Below are positions 33,275-49,080 of a stretch of DNA of 64,000 nt, in pieces. The position numbers and the translations under genes were made by a program. How positions within the stretch are numbered: the stretch's first letter is position 1; every line of letters starts with the position of its first letter. The stretch comes from Alnus glutinosa (taxonomy: Eukaryota; Streptophyta; Magnoliopsida; Fagales; Betulaceae), in the NCBI RefSeq assembly GCF_958979055.1, contig NC_084892.1, forward strand, positions 934,001 to 998,000, read 5' to 3'. The notes below the pieces were generated by a model. That model did no database searches. It saw nothing but the letters and a program-made list of their open reading frames with translations, and was not told the origin of the DNA.

Positions 33275-34780
33275 ATGTCAAACACAGACGCCATGGCTTC
33301 TGATCATCAAACCCACCAGCTTCACTTCATCTTGTTTCCTTTAATGGCCCAAGGCCACCTGATTCCCATGATAGACATGGCCAAAATGCTGGCACAACGA
33401 GGTGTGACTGTCACCGTAGTCATCATATCACATAACGCAGCCCTTTTGGAAAAGAGCATGGCTCTTTCAGTTGAATCTGGGCTCCATATTCGAGTTATCC
33501 TACTTCAGCTCCCGTGTCAAGAAGCAGGAATACCAGAAGATTGTGATACTATCGACAAGCTTCTTTCAAATGGTCTGTCCGCGACTTTCTTCACTTCAAC
33601 TAGCATGCTGAAACAGAGAGTGGAGAAGTTGTTTGAGGAGCTGGCACCGCAGCCAAGCTGTATACTGTCCGACTTGTGCTTGCCGTGGACAGCTGATATT
33701 GCTTGCAAATTTCATATCCCAAGATTTTCTTTCCTTACAGTGAGTTGCTTCTGTCTCTTGTGCTTGCACAGTTTACGCATTCACAGCAAGGTTCTCGACA
33801 GGACATCCTCCGAGTCAGAGTACTTTGTCTTGCCTGGCTTGCCTGACCATCTCCAGTTCACTAAATCACAGCTAGCTTTTTCCAACGACCCAGATCCAGC
33901 AATGAAAAAATTTAACGAGCAAATGGTAGCAGCTGAACTAGCCTCATATGGGGCTATTGTAAATACTTTCCGAGAGTTGGAGCCTGCATATATTAAAGAG
34001 TATAGCAGGACAAGAAAAGGCAAAGTTTTGTGTGTTGGTCCTGTTTCACTTTGCAACAAGAACAAATTATGGAAGGCTGAGAGAGGTAACAAAGCCTCCA
34101 TTGAAGCATATGAATGCTTGAAGTGGCTTGATTCTCAGAAAACCTGCTCTGTTGTCTATGCCTGCTTTGGAAGCCTATGTAATCTAACACCTTCCCAGTT
34201 GACAGAGCTCGGATTGGGCTTGGAAGAGTCAAACAAACCATTCATTTGGGTCATTAGGGAAGCAAAAAACTCAGAAGAACTGGAAAAGTGGATTTTAGAA
34301 GATGGATTTGAAGAAAGAGTCAAAGGGAGAGGCCTTTTGATTCGGGGTTGGGCTCCACAATTACTGATATTATCGCATCCTTCAGTTGGGGGGTTCTTTA
34401 CACATTGCGGTTGGAATTCAACCATAGAAGCAATATCTACTGGGGTGCCAATGCTTACATGGCCGCTATTTGGAGACCAGTTTATCAATGAGAAACTTGT
34501 AGTGCAGGTACTAAAACTTGGCGTGACAATTGGGGTGGAGGATCCTGAAAAGTGGGGTGAGGAGGAGAAGACGGGGGTGTTGGTGGAGAAGGAAAATGTT
34601 AAGGAAGCCATATGCATGCTTATGGATGAAGGAGAGGAAGGAGAACAGAGGAGGAAAAGAGCAAGAGAGCTCGGGGAGAAGGCAAAGAGAGCTGTTGAAG
34701 ATGGGGGATCATCTCACCAAGACATGACACTACTTATTCAAGATATCATGCTGCAAGCAGGTTGTGAAGAATCAGCTTAA
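33275..34780 (+). CDS. UDP-glycosyltransferase UGT-D (UGT73C-like), complete
   Basis: A single-exon gene. Two ATGs are possible: 33275 (501 residues, MSNTDAMASD) and 33293 (495 residues, MASDHQ). The second matches the starts of its paralogues and has the GCCATGG context, but the first comes earlier, so I give the longer form. Counting from MASDHQ, the catalytic His is residue 22 (MAQGH), and the Asp lies in the ILSDLCLPW segment, where the paralogues have ISDMC. The PSPG box [15 protein letters not shown] to FGDQ is complete, with small variations (GGFFTHCGWNS and EAISTG). The protein closely resembles B and C and should be cytosolic. UGT-E starts only about 450 bp after its stop. Confidence 0.94.
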   Translation: MSNTDAMASDHQTHQLHFILFPLMAQGHLIPMIDMAKMLAQRGVTVTVVIISHNAALLEKSMALSVESGLHIRVILLQLPCQEAGIPEDCDTIDKLLSNGLSATFFTSTSMLKQRVEKLFEELAPQPSCILSDLCLPWTADIACKFHIPRFSFLTVSCFCLLCLHSLRIHSKVLDRTSSESEYFVLPGLPDHLQFTKSQLAFSNDPDPAMKKFNEQMVAAELASYGAIVNTFRELEPAYIKEYSRTRKGKVLCVGPVSLCNKNKLWKAERGNKASIEAYECLKWLDSQKTCSVVYACFGSLCNLTPSQLTELGLGLEESNKPFIWVIREAKNSEELEKWILEDGFEERVKGRGLLIRGWAPQLLILSHPSVGGFFTHCGWNSTIEAISTGVPMLTWPLFGDQFINEKLVVQVLKLGVTIGVEDPEKWGEEEKTGVLVEKENVKEAICMLMDEGEEGEQRRKRARELGEKAKRAVEDGGSSHQDMTLLIQDIMLQAGCEESA

Positions 34781-35233
34781 CACAAGCATATGAGAGCGTT
34801 TTTTCCCCCCTTCCACTACATAAAAACGTGCGTTTTGTTGAATGTTAATTTGGTCTTGGTTGAGTTTTGAAATGTGTTTTTTTTTTTTTGGAAAAAAACA
34901 AATTGATTTTGGTTTCATCGCTAATTCTATGGTTGAATAATGTTACATCATTGTCGACGTCGTACTTAACCCGTATATATATATATATATAATTCATCGC
35001 TACTGCTGCAACCACAACTCGAAGACAGACAAAGTAAAAGAGACAAAAGGTCACATGGCCAGAATGCGTCAAACATAGTTTAATGGCATTGAGGCATCAA
35101 CATGCTCAAACATTACAATCAATCCAACGAAGCACACACATTAACATGTCTTTTATTAGACAATCCAATACACCAAGAAAGAGGCACAAGAGAGATCCTC
35201 ATCCCTGTATTGATCTAAATTTGAATCTTATCT

Positions 35234-36745
35234 ATGTTTCACTTTCCACTCTCGGCAACAACCCCACATAGGAATGGCCAGCAGCTTCACTTCGTGATGA
35301 TACCGTTGATCTCCCCAGGACACCTTATTCCCATGACTGACATGGCCAGGCTATTTGCCGAACGTGGTGCTGTCATCACAATAGTCACAACTCCCCTTAA
35401 TGCCATCCGGCTCAGACCAGCCATCAGCCGTGCCAATGAATCTGGGCGCTGTATCCGGCTTCTCCAGCTCCAGTTTCCACTCCATGAGGCCGGCTTGCCA
35501 GAAGGGTGTGAAAATATGGATGCAATCCCCTCACGCAGTTTATTTAGGAACTTCTATGCTGCTGCTAGTAAGTTGCAGCAACCACTAGAACAATTGCTTG
35601 AAGAGATGGAACCCCGCCCGAGCTGCTTAATAGCCGATAACAACCTTGCTTGGACAGCTGATGTTGCTGACAAGTTCCATATACCAAGACTTTTGTTTGA
35701 TGGGACAAGTTGTTTCAATCTTTTGTGCTGTCATAATCTGCAAGCATCCACGTTCCTCGAGAGTGTCTCTGGTTCAGATCAGCCCTTTACAGTGCCTGGT
35801 TTACCTGATCAAATTGAATTAACTAAAGCACAACTACCATCGGGCTTTAATCCGAGCATGCATGATTTTAGAGATCTTCAAGCAAAGATAAGAGCTTCTG
35901 GGGAAAGAGCTTATGGCGTGGTGGTCAATAGTTTTGAGGAGTTGGAATCAGAATATGTTAAAGCGTATCGCAACGCAAAAGGAGATAAATCAGTTTGGTG
36001 TATTGGCGCAGTGTCACTGTCCAACAAGGCAGACTTGGACAAGGCGCAGAGAGGTAACAGCTCCTCAATCGATGAAAACCAGTGCCTGAAGTGGCTTGAT
36101 TCATTGCCTCAGAGCTCTGTTGTTTATGCTTGTCTCGGAAGCCTTAGCCGCCTTCCGCCTTCACAACTAATAGAGCTTGGTTTAGGCTTAGAAGCGTCCA
36201 ACAGTCCATTTATCTGGGTGCTTAGAGGAGATGAAAATGGTGGAGAGATGGAGAAGTGGATCTTAGAGGAAGGATTTGAAGAGAAGACGAAAGGGAGAGG
36301 CCTTTTGATCCGGGGTTGGGCTCCGCAAGTACTGATCTTGTCACTCCCTGCAATTGGAGGGTTTTTGACACATTGCGGTTGGAATTCGACGCTGGAAGGG
36401 GTTTGTGCTGGCGTGCCAATGGTAACATGGCCTATTTTTGCTGAACAATTTTTTAATGAGAAGTTGGTTGTACAAGTTTTGAAGATTGGGGAGAGAGTGG
36501 GAAATGAGATAGCTGTTCCGTTAGGGGAGGAAGGGAGGTATGGAGTCTTGGTGAATAAGGAGCAGGTTAGGGAGGCTATCGGAAAGATAATGACTGAAGG
36601 GAAAGAAAGGGAAGACAGAAGAGAGAGATCAAGCAAGCTTGCAGAGATGGCAAAGAAGGCAACAGAAGAAGGGGGATCTTCTTACCTTGATATTACATTG
36701 TTAATGGAAGATATTAGGAAACTAGCCATAGGCCATCAAGCTTAA
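35234..36745 (+). CDS. UDP-glycosyltransferase UGT-E (UGT73C-like), complete with unusual N-terminus
   Basis: A single-exon gene of 503 residues from the ATG at 35234. The N-terminus MFHFPLSATTPHRNGQQLHF is unlike its relatives. The ATG at the family's usual place (35274, AATGGCC) lies out of frame, so a small deletion seems to have removed the normal start and the upstream ATG now serves. The catalytic residues are His30 (SPGH) and Asp135 (IADNNLAW). The PSPG box runs WAPQ to FAEQ, but the usual SHP is SLP (codon CTC for CAC near 36343), replacing a highly conserved His. UDP-binding residues HCGWNS, Glu and the final Gln remain. It belongs with F and G (GTSCFNLLC, LPSGFNPS) rather than with A-D. 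Probably active, with altered start; a bit less sure than for the others. Confidence 0.88.
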   Translation: MFHFPLSATTPHRNGQQLHFVMIPLISPGHLIPMTDMARLFAERGAVITIVTTPLNAIRLRPAISRANESGRCIRLLQLQFPLHEAGLPEGCENMDAIPSRSLFRNFYAAASKLQQPLEQLLEEMEPRPSCLIADNNLAWTADVADKFHIPRLLFDGTSCFNLLCCHNLQASTFLESVSGSDQPFTVPGLPDQIELTKAQLPSGFNPSMHDFRDLQAKIRASGERAYGVVVNSFEELESEYVKAYRNAKGDKSVWCIGAVSLSNKADLDKAQRGNSSSIDENQCLKWLDSLPQSSVVYACLGSLSRLPPSQLIELGLGLEASNSPFIWVLRGDENGGEMEKWILEEGFEEKTKGRGLLIRGWAPQVLILSLPAIGGFLTHCGWNSTLEGVCAGVPMVTWPIFAEQFFNEKLVVQVLKIGERVGNEIAVPLGEEGRYGVLVNKEQVREAIGKIMTEGKEREDRRERSSKLAEMAKKATEEGGSSYLDITLLMEDIRKLAIGHQA

Positions 36746-36798
36746 AGTCATTAGCCATTTGTGGATGCATTATCTCTACTATAATAGCATTCTCAATT

Positions 36799-41832
<5,034 letters not shown>

Positions 41833-41841
41833 TTCTCAATT

Positions 41842-42680
41842 TCCTCTGTTTTTGTTGTTGAGAAAGTTGATCCATTAACTCATAATCAACATTTTCCCTT
41901 TATTTAGCGGGGGTAATATGGTTTTATACTTATTTAATTTGGTCAAATGTTGGAGGACTTATCACTGGTAACCCAGATGAACTCTAAAAGTGAGGATTCA
42001 TTTGCAAGAGTCATCATTCTGACCTCCATTAATTTTCAGTCTTGTAAAGCAAATAAGCAAGAAATTTTTTCTCAAACATTTTTTGGCCCTTTAATTTATT
42101 TATTTCTCCATTTTTTTCCCCCTCTTTCTGGGTAAGGAAAGAGAGTGGGAAGAAGGGGTACGCTGCTTCCACGTGCTTGCTATACAAATTTTGAAAAGAA
42201 TTGAAGGAGGTTCAAGAATTTATATACACATAATTTAGATTGTACTTAAGTCACGTAGAATATTTAGAATCGTTAGGTATTACCATGCTCTCCAACCGAC
42301 ATCCATGACGACTCACTTTATCGAGATTGATCCAATAGAAATTATTTATCTTTTGGTGACTTCACTCATTTATTAATATTCATTGATTTAATACTATGAT
42401 CATACATTATACCAAGAAATTTTCTTCTAGCCTAAAAGTCGCCCCCATGTAACTTGACTACAAAGTCACGAACTCATTTGATTCTATGCTCGATACGGTG
42501 ATTGGCTATGATATATACTAAAGGATGCAAACCTTTATAGAACTCACCTTTAAAACCGATTTAAAAAGCCGGACTATCCAGAAAATTATATACAGTTTAT
42601 TAACATATACTTACTGCCATATTTGTTTTTCTGGACTTCTTTTCCCAAGACTAGCCGATGAGTTAGCAACTTAGCACAAA
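41842..42680. other. Spacer between the Pack-MULE and the UGT-F promoter
   Basis: AT-rich DNA in which I see no gene or clear repeat. Confidence 0.4.
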
Positions 42681-42835
42681 AGCCAGGATTAGGATTATCC
42701 TGATCATCCCGACAGCCAACCCAACTGGATCCCACTTGGCCTCTTCTAGCGCCCAACAGCCAGGATTAATTAGGATTATCCTGATCATCCCGACAGCCAA
42801 CCCAACTGGATCCCATTTGGCCTCTTCTAGCGCAC
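42681..42835. repeat. 77-bp tandem duplication upstream of UGT-F
   Basis: Two adjacent copies, 42681-42757 and 42758-42835, share AGCCAGGATTA, GATTATCCTGATCATCCCG and TTGGCCTCTTCTAGCGC. They differ by a 4-bp insertion and few substitutions. They lie 270-420 bp before the UGT-F start and double any regulatory site inside (each has the palindrome-like ATCCTGATCAT). Confidence 0.85.
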
Positions 42836-43023
42836 GATGCTTTGTTGGCGTTGAATTAAGCCAGCTACATGTTGCAACACTAGTCTCTTTCTGCCATACA
42901 TAGATCTAAAAAATCTAAACACTATCAGTCAAACATCATCATCTCTATTCTCTATGTAGCAGTTACCTTCACAACACCCAAGGGCCAAGAAGATGAGTTT
43001 TTAAACTCCATTAATCTAATTTT

Positions 43024-43103
43024 CTATATATGCTCTTAACGCTTCAGCGCACCGAAAATAGTCAAGACACCAAGAAAACTGCTACTTATCCCACATTGCA
43101 ACA
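43024..43103 (+). promoter_or_regulatory. Probable core promoter and leader of UGT-F
   Basis: CTATATATG at 43024-43032 is a good TATA box, 72 bp before the ATG at 43104. No other TATA-like word is closer. Confidence 0.55.
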
Positions 43104-44825
43104 ATGGCTTCCGAACCTGATCAGCTTCACTTTGTTCTGATACCGTTAATGGCACCGGGCCACCTGATCCCCATCGTAGATATGGCCAGGATATTGGCAC
43201 AGCGTGGTGTGACTGTCACCATCGTCACTACACGCCTTAATGCCGCCCGACTCAATATTACAATTGATCGAGCCATCGAATCAGGGCTCCCAGTCCGGCT
43301 TCTCCAACTCCGGTTCGCATGCACCGAGGCCGGGTTGCCGGAGGGATGTGAGAACTTAGAGGCTCTCCCCTCACGAGAGCTGTCCAAGAATTTCTTCCAT
43401 GCAGCTAGCATGTTGCAATACCCAGTTGAACAGTGCTTGAAAGAGCTTCAACCTCGTCCAAGTTGCATCATCTCCGACAGATATCTTCCCTGGACAGCTG
43501 ATATTGCTCGAAAGTTTCAGATTCCGAGGCTCGTTTTCGATGGGACAAGTTGCTTCGCTAACACATGCTCCCACAACATACAAGTTTCCAGGATTTACGA
43601 AAAGGTTTCTGAGTCGGAGTCCTTTGTTGTGCCTTGTTTGCCTCATCGAATAGAATTGACTAAGGCTCAATTACCAGACGTCTTCAATCCAAGCACGTTG
43701 CACTTGAACGACTTGCAGCAGGAAATTGAAGCTGCAGAAATGGCAGCATATGGAACAATTCTCAACACTTTTGAGGAGTTGGAACCAGAATATATCAAAG
43801 AATATAGAAAGGTGAAAGGAGGTAAGGTTTGGTGTATTGGCCCAGTGTCACTGTACAACAAGGATACCTTAGATAAGTCTCAAAGAGGCAACAAATCCTC
43901 AATAGATGAAATCCAGTGCTTGAAGTGGCTTGATTTATGGCCTGCATGCTCTGTACTTTATGCTTGTCTTGGAACCCTCAGTTGTCTTGAGCCTAAGCAA
44001 CTGATTCAGTTAGGACTGGGCTTAGAAGCTTCTAACCGTCCATTCATATGGGTTATAAGAGAAGGATACAAATCAGATGAACTCGAGAAGTGGATTTCAG
44101 AAGAAAGATTTGAGGAGAGAACGAAAGGAAGAAGCCTTTTGATCCGCGGTTGGGCTCCACAGGTATTGTTTAATCATCGTTTGTCTCAAATCCTAATTTA
44201 ATCATTCAATTTATATTCTTGATACTCATCTTTCATATGTGGCTCAAACTCTTCTCCATTCTGCTCTGAAATCAGGTTAAATCACTATTTATTCTTAACC
44301 CTCAGCTTTCATATGTGGCTCAAACTCTTTTCCATTCTTTTCTGATATCAAGTTAAATTACCATTTACCTGGAACAGATTTAATCATTTAATTTATCAGG
44401 TACTAATACTATCTCACCCAGCCATCGGAGGGTTCTTGACGCACTGTGGTTGGAACTCTACACTGGAAGGGGTATGTGCAGGAGTGCCGATGATAACATG
44501 GCCTCTGTTCTCTGAGCAATTCTACAATGAGAAATTTGTTGTCCAGGTGTTGAGTATTGGTGTGAGTGTGGGGGCTGAGTATGCTGTAAAGTGGGGGGAC
44601 GAAGAGAAGTATGGGGTTATGGTGAAGAGTGAGGATGTAAAGAAGGCCATTGATCTGCTGATGGATGAAGGTGATTGGGAAGGAGAGACGAGAAGAAAAA
44701 GAGCCAGAGAAGTTGCAGAGATGGCAAACAAGGCGGGAGGAGGATCTTCGTACCAAAATATTACACTGCTGGTCGAAGATATCAGGCAACATGCCACTGC
44801 CAACAAAGTTAAGACGTGCTTGTGA
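43104..44825 (+). CDS. UDP-glycosyltransferase UGT-F (UGT73C-like), two exons
   Basis: Exon one is 43104-44162 and exon two 44400-44825, together 494 residues. The GT-AG intron of 237 bp lies in phase 0 exactly after WAPQ, the first four residues of the PSPG box; the box continues as [11 protein letters not shown] in exon two. Without splicing the frame stops at 44201, which would remove the sugar-donor site. The catalytic residues are His20 (MAPGH) and Asp125 (IISDRYLPW). The box ends FSEQ. The first residues [10 protein letters not shown] fit the family start. The protein is closest to E and G. The intron holds a 76-bp tandem duplication and resembles the intron of UGT-G. Cytosolic; acceptor unknown. 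Confidence 0.92.
44163..44399 (+). repeat. UGT-F intron with internal 76-bp tandem duplication
   Basis: The two copies are 44230-44305 and 44306-44381, sharing CTTTCATATGTGGCTCAAAC and the following bases. An AG at 44273-44274 could act as an alternative acceptor but would not keep a useful frame. Shared words with the UGT-G intron are described in the findings. Confidence 0.8.
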
Positions 44826-45083
44826 CAATGGGTGCCTAAAACTACAATCAGCTGATGGTCTTTTGTTGTATCAAACAGTAGTATTGAAATGTGATTGGGA
44901 AGTCCATGTTAATTGGCATAATAAAAAATATCAATGCCCTTGGTAGAACTAGACCATCTCATTGGTGTTAATTGTTCTCTCTTTACCTCAATCCTTTTCT
45001 CGTAGGAAGGAAACTCATGTTAGCCCAAACATTGCTGGGATCAGTCGATCGTCATTGTCTTTAGTCATATTTTAACCATTGCT

Positions 45084-45645
45084 TGTTAGAGGATAAACCT
45101 CTGCAGCAAGTCATCCACAGTATCAGCACATCTCTTTTTTGATGAATAAAAACCCTTCATAAGCTCAAAACTCAACATCCTTACACTCCAGTTAAAACTG
45201 GATACAAAACCTGCATAGGACAATCCCCAAGCAAGGAAAACTACTTGAACAGAAAAAAGAACCTGCTAAACCACTACCAATATCAGCACATCTCTACATC
45301 AACTCTACTGCATCAGCACATCTCTGCATCAACTCCTCATCCACGGCAGCACATCTCTACATCATCAAGTTACCATTGCAGAACACACAAGTCACAGCCA
45401 AGCCATACCTCTGATCTCTTGCCATTCCTCAACCCATACCACCATGTAATCAGCCTTTAGTTTATCTCTTTGTACTCTGGTCTTTACCCTTTCTTATAAG
45501 TCTATATATTAGCTTATTTTGTAACCAAACAAGCAATGAAATCAAGCAAGATGTAGTTGTTAATTTTACCTTGCTGTTCTCTTCTTCTTCGCTTCTATCT
45601 TCTATCTTCTTCTCCTTCTCTATTATTTTTCTATCATTGCTAACA
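45084..45645. mobile_element. Possible solo LTR with internal tandem repeats
   Basis: The segment begins TGTTAG and ends CTAACA, and its right part has LTR-like features (TATATATTAGC, then a C/T-rich end). Near 45281-45360 it contains three diverged tandem units with CAGCACATCTCT and GCATCAACTC. I find no 5-bp target duplication, so the borders are uncertain. A LINE tail was inserted into it (45135-45280), which makes it older than that insert. Confidence 0.4.
45135..45280 (-). mobile_element. Short 5'-truncated LINE insertion
   Basis: Read on the minus strand the insert ends in TTTTTATTCATCAAAAAA, the usual L1 tail of this genome. It is flanked by TATCAGCACATCTC on both sides (45121-45134 and 45281-45294), a 14-bp target duplication. 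The host LTR-like DNA repeats a similar word by itself, so the duplication could in part be older. Confidence 0.6.
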
Positions 45646-46236
45646 AATTATGAGTCACGTAATTGATGCAACTTTGGCCGCATCTCATGCTTACAATCTC
45701 TTCGTTCTATCCTTATTACTTATTAGTTATATGATTAAGGAAAAACTAATCTTACTCACCTCTAACTTGCACTCAAATTGCAATGCCTTAATCAACCTTA
45801 AAATGTTGCATTGACCCCCTTATATTACTTGGGCTTTTCACTTGGTCTCTGCCTTCAGAGTTTTTGTTAATTTGGATGTCCTGGGAAACAAGCCTGGGGG
45901 GAGACCCACAGCTAGCCTGACCGCGGATTTGGAGGTGACCCACAGCCGACTATAAGTCTCCTCCCAAAGTTTGAGGGGTAGTTTCTCCTATGATTAATTA
46001 CAATCAATTCAATAGTTTATGAAGAAGTTGGACCAATATTCGATCCTTTGCATTTAAATATTACCACGTCAAAAGGGAAAAGCAAACTGATGATAACAAT
46101 CTGATCGATTCACATGGCCTGCAATTATTAAATATGAATTGTTCCGTATAAGCCTATGATAGACATGGCCTACAAGAATTAAATATGAATATTTCTGTAT
46201 AAGCCTATGATAGACATAGTTCTGCAATAAAAATTA
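45646..46236. other. Upstream region of UGT-G
   Basis: Spacer. Just before the gene, a segment with AGCCTATGATAGACAT occurs twice (46149 and 46201), similar to codons 23-28 of the gene itself. I see no other feature. Confidence 0.4.
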
Positions 46237-47808
46237 ATGGCTTCTTCAGCGTCTCCCCAGCTTCACTTTCTTTTGATTCCTTTGATGTCCCAAGGCCACC
46301 TTATACCTATGATAGACATAGCCAAAATGCTGGCACAGAACAACGTTATAGTAACCATAATCACCACACCGCTCAATGCCATCCGATTTAGCGATACCAT
46401 TGACCGCGCAGTAAAATCTGGGCTATCCATCCGAATTCTGCAGCTTCACCTCCCATGCGCAGAGGCTGGCTTGCCAGAAGGATGCGAGAACCAGGACTCT
46501 CTCCCTTCGCCAAGCTTGATGAAGAATTTTATGACCGCGATGAGCATGTTGCAGCAACCGCTAGAACACTTGCTTGAAGATCAGCTAAAACCCTCTCCAA
46601 GCTGCATAATATCTGATAAAAATCTCGCTTGGACGGCTGACACCGCCCTCAAGTTTCGTCTTCCAAGAATTTTATTCGATGGAACAAATTGTTTCAATCT
46701 TTTGTGCACTCACAATTTACACAAGTCCAAGGTCTACGAAACTGTTTCCAGTTCAGAGCTTTTTGTAGTGCCCGGGTTGCCGGATCGAATTGAATTCGCA
46801 AGAGCTCAGCTTCCTCGAGCCTTCAATCCAGGCTCGAACCTGCAAGATATGAAGGTTGTTCGTGAAAAGATAAGGGAAGCTGAAGCAGGAGCTTTTGGAG
46901 TACTGGTCAACAGTTACGAGGAATTGGAACCAGCATACGTCCAGGAATACCGGAAGACTATAGGAGGAAAAATATGGTGCATTGGCCCGGTATCTCTACG
47001 CAACAAGGACAACTCCGACATGTCTGAAAGAGGTAATATTAAATTACCATTTATTTCAAAAGCGAAATTTTCCCTGAATTTAATCATCTACCTTATATTC
47101 TAATTAACAGGCAAGAAGGCCTCCACTGATGAAAAGCAGTGCTTGAGGTGGCTTGATTCATGGCCGCCGAATTCTGTGATTTATGCATGTTTAGGAAGCC
47201 TGAATCGCCTTGTACCCTCACAATTGATAGAGCTCGGTTTAGGCTTGGAAGCATCGAGGAGGCCATTCATCTGGGTTATACGAGGCGGATATAAAAGAGA
47301 AGAAATGGAGAAATTGTTATCAGAAGATGGTTTTGAGGAAAGGGTAAAAGGAAGAGGCTTCTTGATCTGGGGTTGGGCACCACAAGTGCTGATTTTATCG
47401 CATCCAGCCATTGGTGGGTTCTTAACACATTGTGGCTGGAACTCGACAGTGGAAGGCATTTGTGCCGGCGTGCCGATGGTAACATGGCCTTTGTTTGCTG
47501 AACAGTTTTTCAATGAGAAGTTTGTCGTGCAAGTGTTAGAGATTGGTGTAAGGGTGGGCGTTGATGTGGTCGTGCACTGGGGGGATGAAGAGAAGTTTGG
47601 GGTGCTGGTGAAGAAGGAGAATGTTAAGGAAGCTGTAGAAAAGGTAATGGGTGAAGGAAAAGAAAGAGAAGAGAGAAGAGAGAGAGCAAGAAAGCTTGAA
47701 CAGATGGCAAAGAAGGCAATTGAAGAGGGGGGATCTTCTTACATTAACGTTAAATTACTTGTTGAAGACATCATGCAACTGGTAAAAAAGCAATCAAATA
47801 CTTGCTAA
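46237..47808 (+). CDS. UDP-glycosyltransferase UGT-G (UGT73C-like), two exons
   Basis: Exon one is 46237-47032 and exon two 47111-47808, together 497 residues. The 78-bp GT-AG intron splits a Gly codon (G|GC) after MSER; all paralogues have the matching RGNKAS-type sequence uninterrupted. The catalytic residues are His21 (MSQGH) and Asp127 (IISDKNLAW). The PSPG box [15 protein letters not shown] to FAEQ is complete and has no intron. The start [11 protein letters not shown] is the first ATG in frame. The protein is related to E and F and should be cytosolic. Its 3' end is copied as the G' fragment at 54266, so this gene lay at the left end of the duplicated block. Confidence 0.93.
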
Positions 47809-49048
47809 TTGCCTTTGTGCAATTAAAACAAGTAAGAAACTTGTATGTTTCTTTTTCTTTTTCTTTTTGTAATTTTATCCTTTATGTTTTGGTTAAGTAC
47901 TAGTGGAACTGTTTCACAAAGCAAATCTTAGAGGAAGAAAGTGGCACTTATTGGCAAGACACTCTGAATTACATAAATAAGTACTTACTAATTTATCTAT
48001 TTTCTTCACTTTTATTTTGGAGAATCCAAAAGGAAACTATGATTCTTGAATTAATTTTTTCTTTTCTTTTTTTTTTAGAGAGATTGATACATTGTAGATT
48101 CTTTTTAGTGAGTCCATAATATAGCATGTTGAGATCAATTCTAAAACTTAAGCTTGTGGGTTTGAGCCCGTTAAGGATAAAAATCATTTGTGAGAAATAT
48201 TTACTTGTATTTCCTAAATTAAAGGATTTAGAAAATTCGATTACCGTAGATTACGAGATTTGTTAACCCTAATTTAAGGTATGTTTGTATTTGAAATTAT
48301 TTAAAAAGATATGATACGTTTACAATATTTGTGCAACCCTAACTTTTTTAAAAAAATTAATCATTGGAGCGTAAGACCCACATATCTCTTATTTAAACCA
48401 TATGTAAATCTCTATAAATTGAACCTTGTACTCAAATCAAATATGAAAGAAATATATAGCATATAAGGCTTTTAATGTGTGGATGTAGGTCATGATCGAG
48501 CCGAACCACTTTAATCTCTGTGTCTTTCTCTCTTCTCATTATCTCTTTAGACTATTATAAGATTCTATAGAGCCCAACTATGTGATATTAATCACTCGCA
48601 TTTATAACATCTTTTCAATGTGGGCTCAAACCTTTCTATACTCATATACTGATCATCAATTCATCGTTCACGTGTAAGTCTATCACCACATTGACTTCCC
48701 CTCCAACAGAAGATTTTTATCAATATTATAAATTATCTTCAAGATCACTTATGAGTTATGCGAGTTTGTTCGCGCCACACATCTTTGTCCTTACTTCAAG
48801 GACTAGTTATTGTTTGTCCTTGTGCCATGAATTTTTTTCCCCCTTATTCTTGGAACCCTTGTTCATATCTGCACGTTGCATCTTTGTCCCTGGCCTACTC
48901 TAAGGATCCTTGTATCATGGGTCTTTTTCTAGTTAACAATTGCTTGAATTGGTTTTTGTTTTGATAGATTCCGCCTAAGAATTATTCTCTTCTATTCAGC
49001 TTTAGAGGCTTCGTGGTGTCATTTCTTTCTTTCTAATTTCTTTTGTAT

Positions 49049-49080
<32 letters not shown>

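Noticed and set aside
34156-34617. Minus-strand ORFs opposite all UGT genes (for example 153 and 170 codons)
   Set aside because: They mirror the conserved PSPG region at the same place in every paralogue, so they are shadows of the sense gene.
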